DNA of 62,245 nucleotides from Rostrohypoxylon terebratum. Lineage: Eukaryota; Ascomycota; Sordariomycetes; Xylariales; Hypoxylaceae. Positions within the stretch are counted from its first letter, which is position 1. Each line of letters starts with the position of its first letter. The DNA lies in NCBI GenBank assembly GCA_022497145.1, contig MU385996.1, forward strand, positions 1 through 62,245, read 5' to 3'. The position numbers and the translations under genes are program-made. Positions 13,228 to 26,085 of this stretch are shown here, in pieces. The notes beneath the pieces were generated by a model. It saw only the letters and a list, made by a program, of their open reading frames with translations. It was not told where the DNA came from and did not search any database.

Positions 13228-16200
13228 ATGGCGAGCATCAAGGCCTCATTGAAGGTCATCAAGGAGGCCATTCGCCAACAAAAATGGGACGATGCTCTGG
13301 CACAGGCCGAAGTTGTCCTTGCCAGAGATGCACGCAATTACCACGCGTACGTAGCCTTGTCCATCCAAATCACCCATTCTTACTATCCCAAAAGCTAACA
13401 TTCATCCCAGTCATGTGTTCAGGGCTTTCGCCTTGGACAAGAAAAACCAGCCTGAACTAGCCGAGGCCGCCTACCAAACTGCCGTCGGTATTCAATCCGA
13501 TGCTCAGGCATGGCAAGGCTTGATCAAGATTTATGAGAAGCAAGGCCCGAAGGCTATTCAGAAATACCAACTAGCCGCTCTCAAGCTTGCCGAGATCTAC
13601 AGAGATGCCAACGAAATGTACAAATGTCAGGATGTTGTAGACAAATTTATTGACTTTGTTCGTGGCCATGGTGATCGAGCCCAATACGTCCAGGCCCTTC
13701 ATCTCATACTCCCCAACAGTCCCATCTACCCTGCTCTTGAGGGCCGTGTTCCTCACCCTGCCAAAACTTATGAGATAATAGCTCAAATCTTAGAGGTTGA
13801 CGAGAAGAAACGAATCAATACGCTCATTGGCGAGCGTCGTACCAGGTTAGGCGCTAAGCTCAGCGAAGTCACCCTCGAGGTCAATAGAGAGATCTTATGC
13901 CAGAGCCAGCTATGTAGTATTTACGAACAACTCATACTATGGACTCCAGATGACGATGTCCGACGCCAATACGAGGAAAAATTACTTCAATTTCGATATG
14001 ACCGCCTTCTAGTTACCCCACCTTCAGACAAAACTGCCGAACTCCAGGTCGTCCAGAAACTAGCAAATGACATGGTCATCATCAAGCACCCTTTCAAACT
14101 CGCTTGGGACATAGCGGTTGAATGGAGTGATCATAAAGAGATCAAGGACTGGGACGTCAATGTTCTCAATGACTATTGTTCCTTTTTCCCCGATAGCGAC
14201 CTATATCGTGTCTTGACTGGGTTCATGACAAGCGACTTGTCGCCTTTCCCCAAGAAGCCGGCAGAAAACCCGGCACCTCCACAGGCATCTGGACCAGAAG
14301 ACGAAAGTTCAGACGACGAGGATGGCGGCGCGCCAACCTCGGTCATTCCGTATACCGATGAAGATAGGCTCTTGATGATGACGGAGGGTATCTCTACTAC
14401 TAACTCCTTACTTGCTCATAGACTGATGGGGGAATACTATCAACATCTCGAAGAGCATGAGAGCAATGTCGAACTCATGAGGAAAGCCATGAAAATAATG
14501 GTTGCGGAGACAGAGAAGACAGGAAAAGTATTCGCCAACGCAAATCAGTCTTTTATGCTCTACTTAGGTACCGCGCTAGTGTTCTATCAAACCCCAAGAA
14601 ATCACAGCGAGGCCAAATCCCTCTTCGACAAGGTGCTAGAATCAGATCCAACGTCGACATCAGCCATGATCGGCGTTGGTCTAATTTATGAAGAAGAGGA
14701 GGAATACGACCAAGCCATAGATTTCCTAGGAAGAGCACTCAAGCGCGATAGCGGAAACCTCCGTGTACAAGCTGAGATCGGGTGGTTGTATGCGCTGAAG
14801 GGAGATTATACGCGCGGCAAAGCCGAACTCGAAACCCTTTTGCCGTTGATGCTGCGTGCTTCTGTTTCCAAAGATCTATTAGCCCAAACGCAATACCGAC
14901 TCGGTTGCTGTATCTGGAATATAGATACTTCCAAATCTGCTCGAAAGAGCCGGAACGGGGCGTACGCATACTTCCTAGATGCATTGAAGAGCAACTTCAA
15001 TTATGCACCGGCTTATAGTAGCCTTGGTGTCTACTATGCAGATTATGCCAAAGACAAAAAGAGAGCTCGGAAATGCTTTCTCAAGGCTGTGGAACTGTCC
15101 TCGGCCGAAGTCGAGTCCGCTGAAAGGCTTGCGCGATCTTTCGCCGAGGATGGGGATTGGGATCGAGTTGAGCTCGTGGCACAACGAGTTGTGGATTCAG
15201 GCAAAGTCAGACCACCTCCTGGGTCCAAGAGGAAGGGGATTAGTTGGCCCCTCTCTGCTTTAGGAGTTGCTGAGCTGAACAAGCAAGATTACGCTAAAGC
15301 TATAGTATCGTTTCAGCAATCGTTAAGAATAGCTCCCGAAGACTATCATTCGTGGGTCGGTCTCGGGGAAAGCTATCATAATTCTGGGCGATACATCGCT
15401 GCGACAAAGGCGATCCAGAATGCTCAAAAATTTGAGGAGCGAGAGGGTAGCGACAAGCTTGGTGACACTTGGTTTACCAAGTATATGCTCGCCAATGTTA
15501 AGCGCGAGCTTGGAGAATTCGACGACGCTATTATGCTATACCGCGAAGTCATATCGACGCGACCCGATGAAGAGGGTGTTGCTATAGCTCTGATGCAAAC
15601 CATGGTCGAAAATGCTTTAGATTGTATCGAGAAGGGTTTGTTCGGAAAATCAGTTGAGTTAGCCACCGGGGCTATATCCTTCGCGCTCACTGTTCCCGCC
15701 CACATCGCCACCACATTCAACTTTTGGAAGGTAGTCGGCGATTCGTGTTCCATTTTCTCTTCTATTCAGAGCCACGTACGTGATTTCCCTACCGACGACC
15801 TTCGAAAGTTACTCAACTTAGGCTCGAATGACAACGCCGCCTACGTGGCCTTAGAAGACGTTGATGGTGTAGGTAAAGATGTCATTCTAGCAGAAGGCAT
15901 CTTTCCAAACGATGAGCAGCTTGGGGTAGATCTTACGCGAAGTCTACACGCGACTATCCTAGCCCACAAGCGAGCAATCTTCGAGTCGGCGAACGACATC
16001 CATGCACAAGCCGTCGCGTATTATAACTTAGGTTGGGCCGAAAATCGAGCGCATCTCTGCCTTCCTGCCGAGCTGCGTGTTCGATCTAGCAGGTACCAGA
16101 AGGCAGCCATTCGATGCTTCAAACGCGCGATAGAACTCGAAGCCGGAAACCCAGAATTCTGGAACTCGCTAGGCGTTGTTACGAGCGAAATTAATCCCTC

Positions 16201-17545
16201 TGTAGCGCAGCATGCATTTGTTCGCAGTCTTTTCCTTAATGAAAAAAGTGCGCATGTCTGGTCGAATCTTGGTGCTTTAGCACTGCTTCAAAATGATATT
16301 CAGCTCGCAAATGAGGCCTTCACACGAGCTCAATCCAACGACCCTGATTATGCCCATGCTTGGCTGGGTCAGGGCTTCGTTGCCCTTTTATATGGCGATG
16401 CCAAGGAAGCACGTGGTCTTTTCACCCATGCGATGGGCATATCCGAGTCTTCCTCGCTTCTAACCAGACGCCAGTATCCAACGTCCTTATTCGATCATAT
16501 ATTAACAAATCCTCCCAATCTGAGTGTCACGTCTCTCATCGAACCGTTATTCGCACTCGCCCAATTGCAACGCCTTAATCCACAAGACCTTTCTTACCAG
16601 CATCTGTCGACGTTGTATCAAGAACGAACCCACGACAATCTTAGAGCGATAGATATACTCGAAAAAGCTTGCGAACAACTAGAGGCGAATTATGAAGCTA
16701 CCGAATCCGCAGACTCCCTTGCGCGATTTGCCTTAGCCAAAACTGATCTTGCTCGATCATACCTCTCGGCTGGCGAATACGCTAAGGCTTCCGAATGTGG
16801 AGAAATGGCGTTACAGTTGAGCAGTGACGAGTCCGCGAACGAACTCACAGCCGAACAACGCAAAAAGTCCCGGCTTTCGGCACATCTAACTGTTGGCCTA
16901 GCCGAGTATTTCTCCAGGAATGTTGAGGCAGCCGTTTCCTACTTCGAGACTGCCCTTGACGAGTCCGACGGCAACCCGGATGCTGTCTGCGTCCTAGCTC
17001 AGATGTTGTGGGCTACAGGTACCGAAGAAGCCCGAGAAAGAGCACGTACTGTCTTGTTCGAGGTGATTGAGAAAGACTCAACTCATGTGCAATCCGTACT
17101 TCTCTTGGGAATCATCGCGTTACTTGACGAGGATGAGGAATCTCTTGAAGCAGTCATTTCGGAGCTGCAGACACTTCGCATAAGTGATAAGGTCACTGAT
17201 GCAGAACATTCTCAAATAGGAGAGGTATTCCGCGCTGTCGCCGTGCTATCGGAGACGAGTACAGAGGATGACGTCCTTACCCAACTTCAAAACGACGTTA
17301 TGTTATACCCACACCTGCCACACGGATGGTCTAGGTTGGCCGAGGCCAGCGGGGAAGAGTATCCAGCGGACATGGCTCTAAAGGTGGCACTGAAAGCCAT
17401 TCCGCCGAGAGGCGAACTTGGTGCCGTGGACCTTGCTGATGCATATGCCGGGACCGGAAAGGCCGCCGATGCCCAAACAGCCATCTTCATCGCCCCTTGG
17501 AATAGCAGTGGTTGGGAATCCTTGAATAGTGCGGTCGCCTCTTGA
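13228..17545 (+). CDS. ski3: Superkiller protein 3, TPR scaffold of the Ski complex
   Basis: Scaffold of the cytoplasmic Ski2-Ski3-Ski8 complex, which feeds mRNA to the exosome for 3'-5' decay. Two exons: 13228-13346 and 13411-17545, 1417 aa. The short first exon (MASIKASLKV... to NYHA) is joined by a 64-nt intron (GTACGT, branch GCTAAC, CCCAG) to HVFRAFALDKKNQPELAEAAYQTA, completing the first TPR repeat; without it the protein lacks its first helices. Tetratricopeptide repeats occur throughout, for example AMIGVGLIYEEEEEYDQAI, SSLGVYYADYAKDKKRAR, VGLGESYHNSGRYIAAT and AWLGQGFVALLYGDAKEAR. An acidic insert (about 310-325, EDESSDDEDGG) separates the N-terminal arm from the next repeats. Length and arrangement match fungal Ski3 (about 1400 aa). 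Confidence 0.93.
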
Positions 17546-18398
17546 AATCGCACCACTTATTCTCGGTATGTTTCAAAATTCATCTTTCCCCTCGCTACCC
17601 CACTGTTATGATGATTTATGGATACCCAAAAATATGTTTCAAGACGGGGCTGAGATCTTCATTGATGCATAATTATCCAATCTGACACAGTTCGCCTCTC
17701 ATCATGCTTAAATTCCCCTAGCTTTTTGGTTTGGCAGTTGACTAACGAAAGCTTTCAGGTACACTTGACGATACGAACACGATTTGATGCAGCGATGACG
17801 TTCAGATGGATGAATTGTTGGATGAAGTTAGGGATGGAGGATTGCTACGAATACATGCACATTACGGTGTAAGACTGGTTTGGCCTTCAACGTATGGTTC
17901 CCAGTTATCGTAATACCCAATTGCATCACAATTCAGCATCACCACAGATGTGATGTTCAAAACGTGTTATCTTCACTCTTTTTCATTTCCTACTTGTGAT
18001 AAATATGTGCCTCGGTAGGCCTCTTTTGTGATAGGCCAAGCTTGTTGTTCAGTAAAAATCTTCCCCTTCAGCGCAGTCCACCTCCTGGCCAACACATCTA
18101 GTAACAGCTCTCTGCGGATCCTCATCGCCATCTAGTAGATCCAGCCAACGATTCTTGACACCGGGGGCGTCGAGTCACAAAGCAGTAAGATATACAACTG
18201 ATGGGCGGTTCGTAGTTCCTTCTGCCCGCGGAAATTTCCCTAAGCTCACGTTGCCGGTGGATTCCATCGTCAGCCAACCCGGGCGGAGGCAAATCCCTGC
18301 GAAATCCTTTCCTTTCTTTTCATAGACACGACTTTATTCGCCTGGAGCTTGGCTTTGCAGAATCTCTGGTAGTAGTCTTACTGGAGAAGGAGGTAAGC
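17546..18398. other. intergenic: ski3 3' region
   Basis: Carries the ski3 3' UTR. A GTATGT at about 17565 and a CTTTCAG just before 17760, with a CTAAC between them, could mark a 3'-UTR intron; this is only a pattern match. No coding sequence recognised up to the pseudogene at 18399. Confidence 0.4.
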
Positions 18399-19300
18399 GT
18401 GTCTAAATTCCTATATCGCCAACTCTTTGCGATACCTCAACCGACTTCAAAGTGGGAGGTCAACCTCAGCGGGAAACCAGCCATTGTCACAGGTTCCAAT
18501 ATTGGAAAGGTTCCACCAAGCTCATTTTAGCTGTCCGCGATGAATCGGAGGGGGCATTTAGCCCACCGCGATATCGCCTCAAGTAGGGATCTAGAACCGG
18601 ACGCAATTGAGGTGTGGAAGCTCGACACATCGTCATATGACTCTGTTTCCAAATTCGCTGAAAGCGCGACAAGGGATATCGGGCATTTTGATATCGCGCT
18701 TCTGAATACTGGCGTCTACCATACCACAGAGAGCTTCGATAAGGATACAGGCTATGGAGAAAGTGCCCAGATAAACTGTCTTTCTGCCATACTCTTGGTC
18801 GTACTACCACTCCCCGCCATGAAGGCAAAGCAATCACGCATCCAGCATGGTCCAGGCCGTATCGCCATTGTATGGAGTGGAGCGACAAGATAAGTTCAAT
18901 TCCCAGAAAAGAAACCGGCACTCGAGAGGAAAGTTGATAACTTTGGGAATGCAGGGCAATACGGAAGATCGAGGCTACTAGCGCAATTAGCAATAGTAGA
19001 GCTAGCAAAGCGCGTGCCGTCACCTGTAGTTACCACCAAAGCGGTCAATTCGGGCTTCTGCTACGGTTCTGGACTGCAACGCCATATGGCTAGCACTTTC
19101 TTGCTTTAATCTTTGCGGCCTATGTATGGCTCATTGGCCGCTGTGGGCGTCCGCTCGCTTGTCGGTGCCGCTGCGAACCATGGGGAGGAAGTCCATGGTC
19201 GGTATATGGAAGATTGAGAGCTCAAACCCTAAGTTATATAAGCATGCGAGACTGGGGCTTGGAGGTTGCTGACGGGTCACGCGCAGTTTGGCACAGATCG
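18399..19300 (+). pseudogene. decayed short-chain dehydrogenase/reductase (SDR)
   Basis: A complete SDR gene of the fungal retinol-dehydrogenase-like type can be followed in pieces across frames. The N-terminus begins at GTG TCT where an ATG would be expected (VSKFLYRQLF...), then PAIVTGSNIG, the cofactor-binding glycine motif. About 11 residues are then missing and the frame resumes at KGSTKLILAVRDESEG. Next come the middle (VEVWKLDTSSYDSV..., FDIALLNTGVY), a stop after VWSGATR (about 18890), the catalytic-tyrosine region read as GQYGRSRLLAQL where YxxxK is expected, then AVNSGFCYGSGL where NPG is expected. The C-terminal RSLVGAAANHGEEVHGRYMED is followed by TGA at the usual Trp. Lost start, deletion, at least two stops and a lost catalytic Lys make function very unlikely. 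Several changes are C-to-T or G-to-A. Confidence 0.85.
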
Positions 19301-20991
19301 TTTACACTTCCGAGGGGAGCGCGTAGGTGTGTCTTTCTGGGACGAACCTATGGAAGTTTTTGTTCTTGGGCGTTGCGGATATCGTTAGGTTAAATCTCTC
19401 AAAGGTAGTAAGTAATGCCAGGGGCACATAATTTACCAATTATTGCGAGTGCCTTGTCATACTATAGAAAAATTGTGGCATTGAAAAAATCACCATCCAG
19501 TGTGAAAAGTGTTTTCAACGGGGAGGTAGGCTTTGATATTGGGACAGAACAGCAGTCGAGGGGAGATGGGTACCAATGGAAGATGAAGACCATGGCGAGA
19601 TGATAAAAAGGCTAATGAGAGAAGAAGAAAATTACGTCTCGAGCATGTAGTAAGTAGGTAAGGAGCAAAAAAAAAAAAAAAAGAGCAAAAAAGGAACCCA
19701 GTTGAACCAAGAACCTAGGAAAAGTTCACCGGGAGTGACTTCTTAAACCCCGATTATGAAAACCCAGGTACAGGGCCCAGGTTTTCTACCCGCATAGACA
19801 CCAAAGATCACTCAAGAGGAGCCGTGGCGAGGCAGGTGACTGTCTGATTGTCTTGCAACTTTACATTATATGTCTACCTACACATTGGCCAATCATAAGC
19901 ATTGTAGGCGCGGTCGTCTAGATATGTGGCTCAACTTATGATGGTCGGTGACGAGGCCTTCCTCTCAGCCACGTGTGGATGACGGTAGCTCACGAGATCA
20001 GTTCTATTGTCGGTCGTACCGTATCGTACACATGAATATCAAGACGATATGGCCCACTTCAAACTTGAGTAAGGAGCCATCCAGATATCCTCAGATCCCA
20101 AGCCTACTTTTCGTTGATGAAAACTACATATATGGACGTGATCAATTGATTCCCGATTTTTTCTGATTCCTCGGTCTTAGGTACTCATCAGACGTCAAAA
20201 TTCACAGCTATACAGGAATTTTACTGTCCTACTGTCCAATATCCTCTTCTTGACTGAGACGGATACTCTGTTCAAACTTCGGCACACGGAGAATCACCTA
20301 AATATTGCTCTAGACCATCCCACCCCCTTGTCTTGGATCTGTGAAATGTAAGCTGATCCCCAATTAAATCAAAGTCGTCTCTCAGTCCTTATATCAGTTT
20401 ATCACCACATCCACTAGGTCTAGGGGAAGGCGACGGGTGATATACTATGGCAATGACTTATGGCTGACTAAGCAACTCCCCCTATTTGCCGATTACCTAA
20501 GCCATCTTGTGTATGTGGGAGAATGGTAGAATATCAACTTGCATACAGTTCACATTCCTGGCATGAGCATGATTTACGTATTAGCACAATTGATTAATAC
20601 CTAGCAACTTTTGATACCAGCCTTGAAGGCTAGTCCTCAAACAGCACCTTATTTACATAAGCCATCGAAATGGCCAAACGTGCGGGCAACCATGCGTGGT
20701 ATCTCAATACAGGAGAGAAGTCCACCCCAATCGTGACTCGTGAAATCTTGCCATGGACGCCGTGCCGAAGGGAAAACCACGTGTCAAACAAACTTGCGAT
20801 TGCCACATAGACTGGCAGATCCCTCCTCTATATGTTCCATTATCGTAGCTGAAACTTTTCAACTAAGGGGTTTTAATCTGAACCGAGACTAGCACTTTTC
20901 GACCTGATGTAGCCGAAATCTTGCAACTGCTGCAACTAGTCTAGGTAGAAGCTCTTGCGGACTAGATTGCGGATCCCTAGTCCTCTCCGGC
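19301..20991. other. intergenic, no gene recognised
   Basis: No supported gene. An A17 tract lies near 19668-19684 within repeated GAGCAAAA. The open frames here are short and have no domain. The right part must hold the 3' end of the minus-strand gene that stops at 20992. Confidence 0.45.
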
Positions 20992-22644
20992 TCAACGTTT
21001 CATGCTCATGCTAGGAACATGCGGAATAGGTACAGGGGTTTGCTTCTTCGGCTTAAACGCATCCTTCGCAGCTTTCTTAGCCTGGTCTTTGTCTGCAGGC
21101 GTTCGTGCTTTCGAGGGTGTGTCAATGGTCATAGGAGTTGAAGATATTTCCGGGGCGGCCAACTTAGAAGTTTTAGCTCGCTTGGTAGATTTTCCCTGCG
21201 TCTGAGGCCCCTGCTCGAGAGTTGATTGTTTGGTACTGTGCCCGGGGTGCTTTCGCTTGAGCTGTCCATTGGCAACGTCTGATTCCTTAGAACCCTTCGA
21301 TTTGCTTGCCGCGCTTGTAGAAATTTGGACGGTCGGAGTTGGTACACCGATAGGAGTGAAGCGAGGTTTAAGACCTTCAGGCTGTTCTCGGATGACCTTT
21401 GGGGCCGGCGCGTAGTTTTCGGCGGCAGTAGAACTGACAGTTCCGCCTGGTCCGAATTTGGCTATGCGACGCAGGTGGACAGTCGAGTCAATACCTCGAT
21501 CCACTGGGATTTGTTAGAAATGATTCACACGTGTAGAGGATAAATTGGCAAAACTTACAAGCGGCGTACTTATCGCCGCCTTGCGATGGGATGAGGAGTT
21601 GTATCTGTGTGCTAGTAGCGTGAGACTCGATATCTAGACCGTAGTTATCTCCGTTGTGGTTCAATAGTGCCTCCCCGGTTGTCGCCTTGGACAGGTCAAT
21701 CTCCATATCTTTTAGGACCGTGATCGGCAGTGAAGCTGGCGCCGTGAAATACCAGACTTGCTTGCCTTCTAGGTTGGTATTCTTGAAGAAATCGGCAATG
21801 TCCTTTGCAGGGTTGTCGGATGAAGCTTTACGGAGCGTGAAGCTCGAATTGTCGATCCACGCAGGTCGGGAGCTGGAAATATGTTAATTTAAAACAATGC
21901 GAGGACATTGTTGTAAATGAGAACTTACACTTCAGAGGTAGAGCTCTGAGTAGTCGCATTGCCATTAACAACTGTCTTGTTGCCGTGGTCGATATCCATG
22001 GCTTCATGAGTGGATTCCTCATCGTCACCAGAGGAACTACTCTCGCCATCATCATCGCTGGATGAATCAACATCGGCAGATTGTTTCGCACTAGTCACTT
22101 CTTCCTCCTCCTCCTCTTCTTCCTCTTCAGTTTCTCCTTCACTGGAACTCTCACTCTCTGACCCACTATCCTCTTCAGCACCGCTCTTGCTTGCTTCTTT
22201 TGTAGTAGTAGGTTTTTGCGCCGAGTTGCCGGCAGGAATAGAACTCTGAGAGGATGAGTCAGAATCAGAATTGGAGTCGGAATCGAAGTCGGAATCTTCT
22301 ACATCATCTATAGGTTTGGATGGCTTCGAGATCACAATCGGAGTTGACTTGGCAGATTGCGACTTTTGGGGAATGGATTTGTGTTTCGCGTCGTTGCGCT
22401 TGCTTTGCTGCTTTGCAGCAAACTTCTTTCTAGCAGCTTCAACGTCAACCTCGCTCTCGCTATCACTCCCATCACTATCTTCAGAGCTAGAACCGTCACT
22501 TTCGCTATCACTGGCTTGGGCAAGCTGTTTGGCGATTTGTGATTTGATGGAACTGGAAGGAGTAGTTGCAGCTTTCTGATCGCGAACACGAGATACCAAA
22601 GAATCGAGGGACGCGATAGGCGCCCGGCTACGATTTTTTGACAT
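20992..22644 (-). CDS. rpa34: RNA polymerase I subunit RPA34.5-like
   Basis: Fungal RNA polymerase I subunit of the Rpa34 family, which pairs with Rpa49 as a built-in TFIIF-like module in the nucleolus. Three exons, 22644-21929, 21872-21559 and 21503-20992, give 513 aa. Introns of 56 nt (GTAAGT...TCCAG) and 55 nt (GTAAGT...CCCAG) restore frame: TSEV-SRPAWIDNSS and KYAAL-DRGIDST. Residues 1-238 are disordered and very acidic with Ser/Asp/Glu runs, including an 11-Glu stretch. The central part (about 239-355) has the family-like order SRPAWIDNSSFTLRKA, KQVWYFTAPASLPI, EIDLSKATTGEALL and LLIPSQGGDKYAAL, the dimerisation fold. The C-terminus (about 370-513) is Lys-rich and basic, ending KKQTPVPIPHVPSMSMKR. 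I chose the ATG at 22644 because upstream residues are not protein-like. The long acidic N-terminus is longer than in yeast. Confidence 0.85.
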
Positions 22645-23277
22645 CGTGAGTACCAGCACCGAGTGGCGTGAGCAGGTGTGATAAGGTAATGTAGATAAGT
22701 GCAAAATGCGATACAAAATGCGACAGGGTGAAGGAGTCAGGAGGCTGGGTGAAGCGGAATGGGGAAATGAGAAAGATCAAAATAGGCCAATCCTTTCGTC
22801 GAGAGGGGAAGAGCGTTCCGATACCGACAAGAAGCTTTGGATGTGTAGGTTTGAATGATTGCAGGTGAAGAAAGGTCGGGAAGAGATGAGAAATGAACGA
22901 ATTGACTTTCACGTCGTGAAACCATTCAAAAGTTTTTTTTGGAGCTCTCCCAACGCTAACGCGCGCGACTTGGACGAGTACGTACTGATTTTTGGCGCCA
23001 TAACAGTTGCGGGGCTGGGGATTCCATGTGGGGCGTCACAGATTTGGTCTCCCGGAATATCATAATTCCGACTTCTTGGTCTCCTTCCATATTATATTAA
23101 TCCCTGTTCGTCTGTCCTTTCTTACCTAATGAATGATTGGCCATTGAAGAAAGAGCTTTTCTTGTAGCTTCAACCTAGCCCACCTAGGTTAGTGGGTTGC
23201 GGATGCTCAAACTCAACATTGAACACTGAACAAGATACTTGACTTCACTTCTTCACTTCTACATATGAACTAAAATA
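22645..23277. promoter_or_regulatory. shared head-to-head promoter of rpa34 and grc3
   Basis: 633 bp lie between the two ATGs, so both genes are driven from one spacer. It contains a GATGAG element (22885-22890), the core of the yeast PAC motif, and a CAAAAGTTTTTTTT tract (about 22926-22939) resembling the RRPE motif, both linked to ribosome-biogenesis genes in yeast. These matches are short and could arise by chance. There is no open frame of interest. Confidence 0.45.
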
Positions 23278-25737
23278 ATGTCCACAAATAAGAGGAGGAA
23301 GCTAGATGTAACTGAGCCTCAACAAGGTAAGTTTTCACAAGTAAGCCATCAATTAAAAATGAGAAGATAAAATGACTCACATCTCATCAGCCGTGAGTGC
23401 CTTCGCTCTCCGTAAAAAGCTTTTCAGTCAGCAGGCTACACCTACGCCAGCTGAGGTGACTGGGGTGATCGAGGATGAAGAAACAGGAAAATCCTCACCA
23501 TTATCGAAACTTCCACGGGGAAACAAACCCAAGGACCTAAAGAAGCCAAGAAAGGATAGAAGTATTCAAGCGACAATAAACCATGAAAAGAATTCTAGCC
23601 CTGCTTTGAATGACCAACCTCCGCTATCGCAATATCTGTCTATAGGAAGTGGTGCTGCCCTTGACCCTTCAGACAATGCGGAAATAATTCCTTCATCTCC
23701 TGCCACTAATGATGAAGATGAAGTCCCAGATAAGCCTGTCAAAGCCCTATCTATACAACTCTCTAACTTCAAGCCATCTGGAACCAACTACCAAACGCGA
23801 AAGGACGGGAGGGTCGTGTTGAAATTGTCAGAAGGAGAGGTATGTTTGAGATTTCCCTATTTGCGAAACCTAACTCACAAACATAGCGTCTAGTCATTCT
23901 TGGTAGCTATGGAATCCGTGTAACATCTGGCGAAATTACTATCCAAGGTGCAATATTGAGAACTGCGGACAAGGTACATTGGGTAGACGCACCACATTGT
24001 CATGCACTTCCAGTGGTTAGGTGCTCAGATGCCGCAACCATAGAATTGTCTTCAAATTCAAATGCCGCGACGGCCTTCAGAGGTCTTGGGAGACTCTCAC
24101 CTCATTTTAGAAAACTTTGGAACGAGTCTCCCTCATCCTCTCCAGCCAAACGGGCTACCGGGTCCGAATCTACGTTCAAAATAGTATGGACGTTTCCCAT
24201 GAATTACCAATCTGCATCTTTCTAACAACGTTGATAGTTATATACGTCGGCTGATGGCCCAAAAAGAGCGTCGCTGCAAGACCTTGTTTCCCCGCCGGAA
24301 TGGAATAGAGAGATCGCTGAATTAGTGAATATCTCAAAGTCGAAGCCTTGTTCTGTCATAGTCACAGGACCTAAATCATCCGGAAAATCTACGTTTGGGA
24401 GAATTCTTGCGAACCGACTTATTACTGATCAACTCCAAGGTTCGAAGCAACAAGCTCACCGTGGGGTAGCTGTGCTCGATTTTGACCCTGGGCAACCAGA
24501 GTATTGTGTTGCTGGTCAAGTCGCCCTGGTCCTTTTAACCGAGCCTGTTTTCAGTCCTTCGTTCTGTCGTCCGTTACCTAGCCCTAAAATTCGAATAATT
24601 CGATCCCACGCCTTAGCATCTGTGTCGCCTGCTTCGGATCCTGATCTATACTTGGAAGTAGCTATGGACCTTATGACACACTATCGAAATGCCCTAGGAC
24701 GATACCCCCTCATCATCAACACCGCCGGATGGATACAGGGCACCGGGCTAGATTTGCTCACTTCTCTTATCACCGATTTGCGGCCCACAGAAGTGATATA
24801 CATGTCAGAGTACGGTCCTAGCGAGGTGGTAGAGGCGCTCCAGGAATCTTGCAAGGCCTCTACCTTTTCGACTCTGCCATCTCAAGCTTCTCAGCTCACT
24901 TCAAGGACGGCGGCGCATTTTCGTTTGATGCAGACTATGGCGTATTTCCATGCTGATCTTGAAAGTACTGGTACTACCGAGCATCAATTCCAATGGAACC
25001 CAATGCCTCTGGCAACTGTTGCACCTTGGCAAGTTAGCTATAAAGGTTCAAATCAGGGCATATTCGGGATTATGTGCTATGATTATCAAGCGCCTTTGGA
25101 TTTACTAGCTGATGCGATCAATGGAACGATCCTCGCGATTGTTGGAGTTGAAAATGTGGAGGCATTTAGATCCAAGATAGGTAACGGGCATGCAGATCTA
25201 TCTGACGACGCAGCGCCTAACATGATGGACATCGATAGCGACGACACGCCAAAGCCAGTGTCACTATTCTCAAGCCTGTCAGAAAGGTTAATTACGAGAA
25301 CTACAGAGGGTGTTCCATTTATCAACACCGCGAATGGAGCCACTCTCGATCCTAGATTTTCGCATTCACTTGGTTTGGCTCTTGTTCGCGGCATCGACAC
25401 AGAAAATGGTATTCTACAGCTCTTAACACCATTGTCTTCGGAAACTATAGAAGAGATTACAACTAAAGGGGGTGAAATCGTACTTGTTAGCGGCAAATTC
25501 GATACGCCGAGCTGGGCTTATACCGAGGAATTTTATTATGAAGCGCAGGGAAAGGTGGCGGAAGCATCGGATACCGCTCAGGATAGTGCAGACGAAACCT
25601 CCGATGCCGAAAATGGTGAGTTTGGGGTTACTGATACGACCCCAGTTCCATGGATAGAGGTGTTACGTGGTAACGAGAAACGTGGCACTGGCTCAAAAGT
25701 GTGGAGAGTAAGGCGAGACCTGGGTAAGACATCTTAA
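23278..25737 (+). CDS. grc3: Polynucleotide 5'-hydroxyl-kinase Grc3
   Basis: Nucleolar kinase of the Clp1/Grc3 family. With the nuclease Las1 it phosphorylates the 5'-OH end made when ITS2 is cut during 60S subunit maturation. Four exons: 23278-23326, 23391-23839, 23887-24183 and 24238-25737, 764 aa. The tiny first exon encodes MSTNKRRKLDVTEPQQ; introns of 64, 47 and 54 nt each restore frame (SEGE-RLVILGSYGIR; STFKI-LYTSADGPKR). Visible parts: a basic N-terminus; a beta-rich N-domain (about 150-260) with GERLVILGSYGIRV and GAILRTADKVHWVDAPHCHALP; Walker A GPKSSGKST at 309-317; DFDPGQPE at 346-353, the Grc3/Clp1 substrate-site motif; INTAGWIQGTGLDLL; and a C-terminal domain ending in VLRGNEKRGTGSKVWRVRRDLG. 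The central acidic MDIDSDDT is a disordered loop. Length is close to other filamentous-fungal Grc3 proteins. Confidence 0.93.
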
Positions 25738-26085
25738 TTCGTCCGATATCAGGTTTCACTGCATATGCATATGCATATGCATCTGCACGCACCATGTGGG
25801 AGCATGGATACACCCATGGATGGGTACACTATGCAGGAACGGTTACCAGGGCTGTGTACACTGTACCGAAGTACACATGGTTGCGGTACTACATGTACTA
25901 TGTATGTAGATGCATACTACATATATGCTGCATGACGTACCGATCACACACAGGGGTGGATGTATTAGTTAAGTACTCGCAAGTCTCATCGCCGAATTCT
26001 CGAACATCGAATTTAATTAATGGCATATCTCCGATTTGGACATACGTAATATTATCAAACATAAGATTCTTATCTACGTCGTATT
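25738..26085. other. convergent spacer between grc3 and aguA
   Basis: A 348-bp space between two stop codons. It holds a GCATAT microsatellite (about 25758-25785) and stretches built from GTACTATGTA/TACATGTAC steps near 25855-25925. Both genes must place their 3' ends here. Confidence 0.5.

Noticed and set aside
22080..22130. GAA/GAG-type microsatellite at the rpa34 acidic run
   Set aside because: It is the coding sequence of the Glu-rich tract and stays in frame.
21925..22716. Longer N-terminus for the RPA34-like protein, starting at 22716
   Set aside because: The extra residues are not family-like and overlap the shared promoter; the next ATG at 22644 begins the typical basic start.
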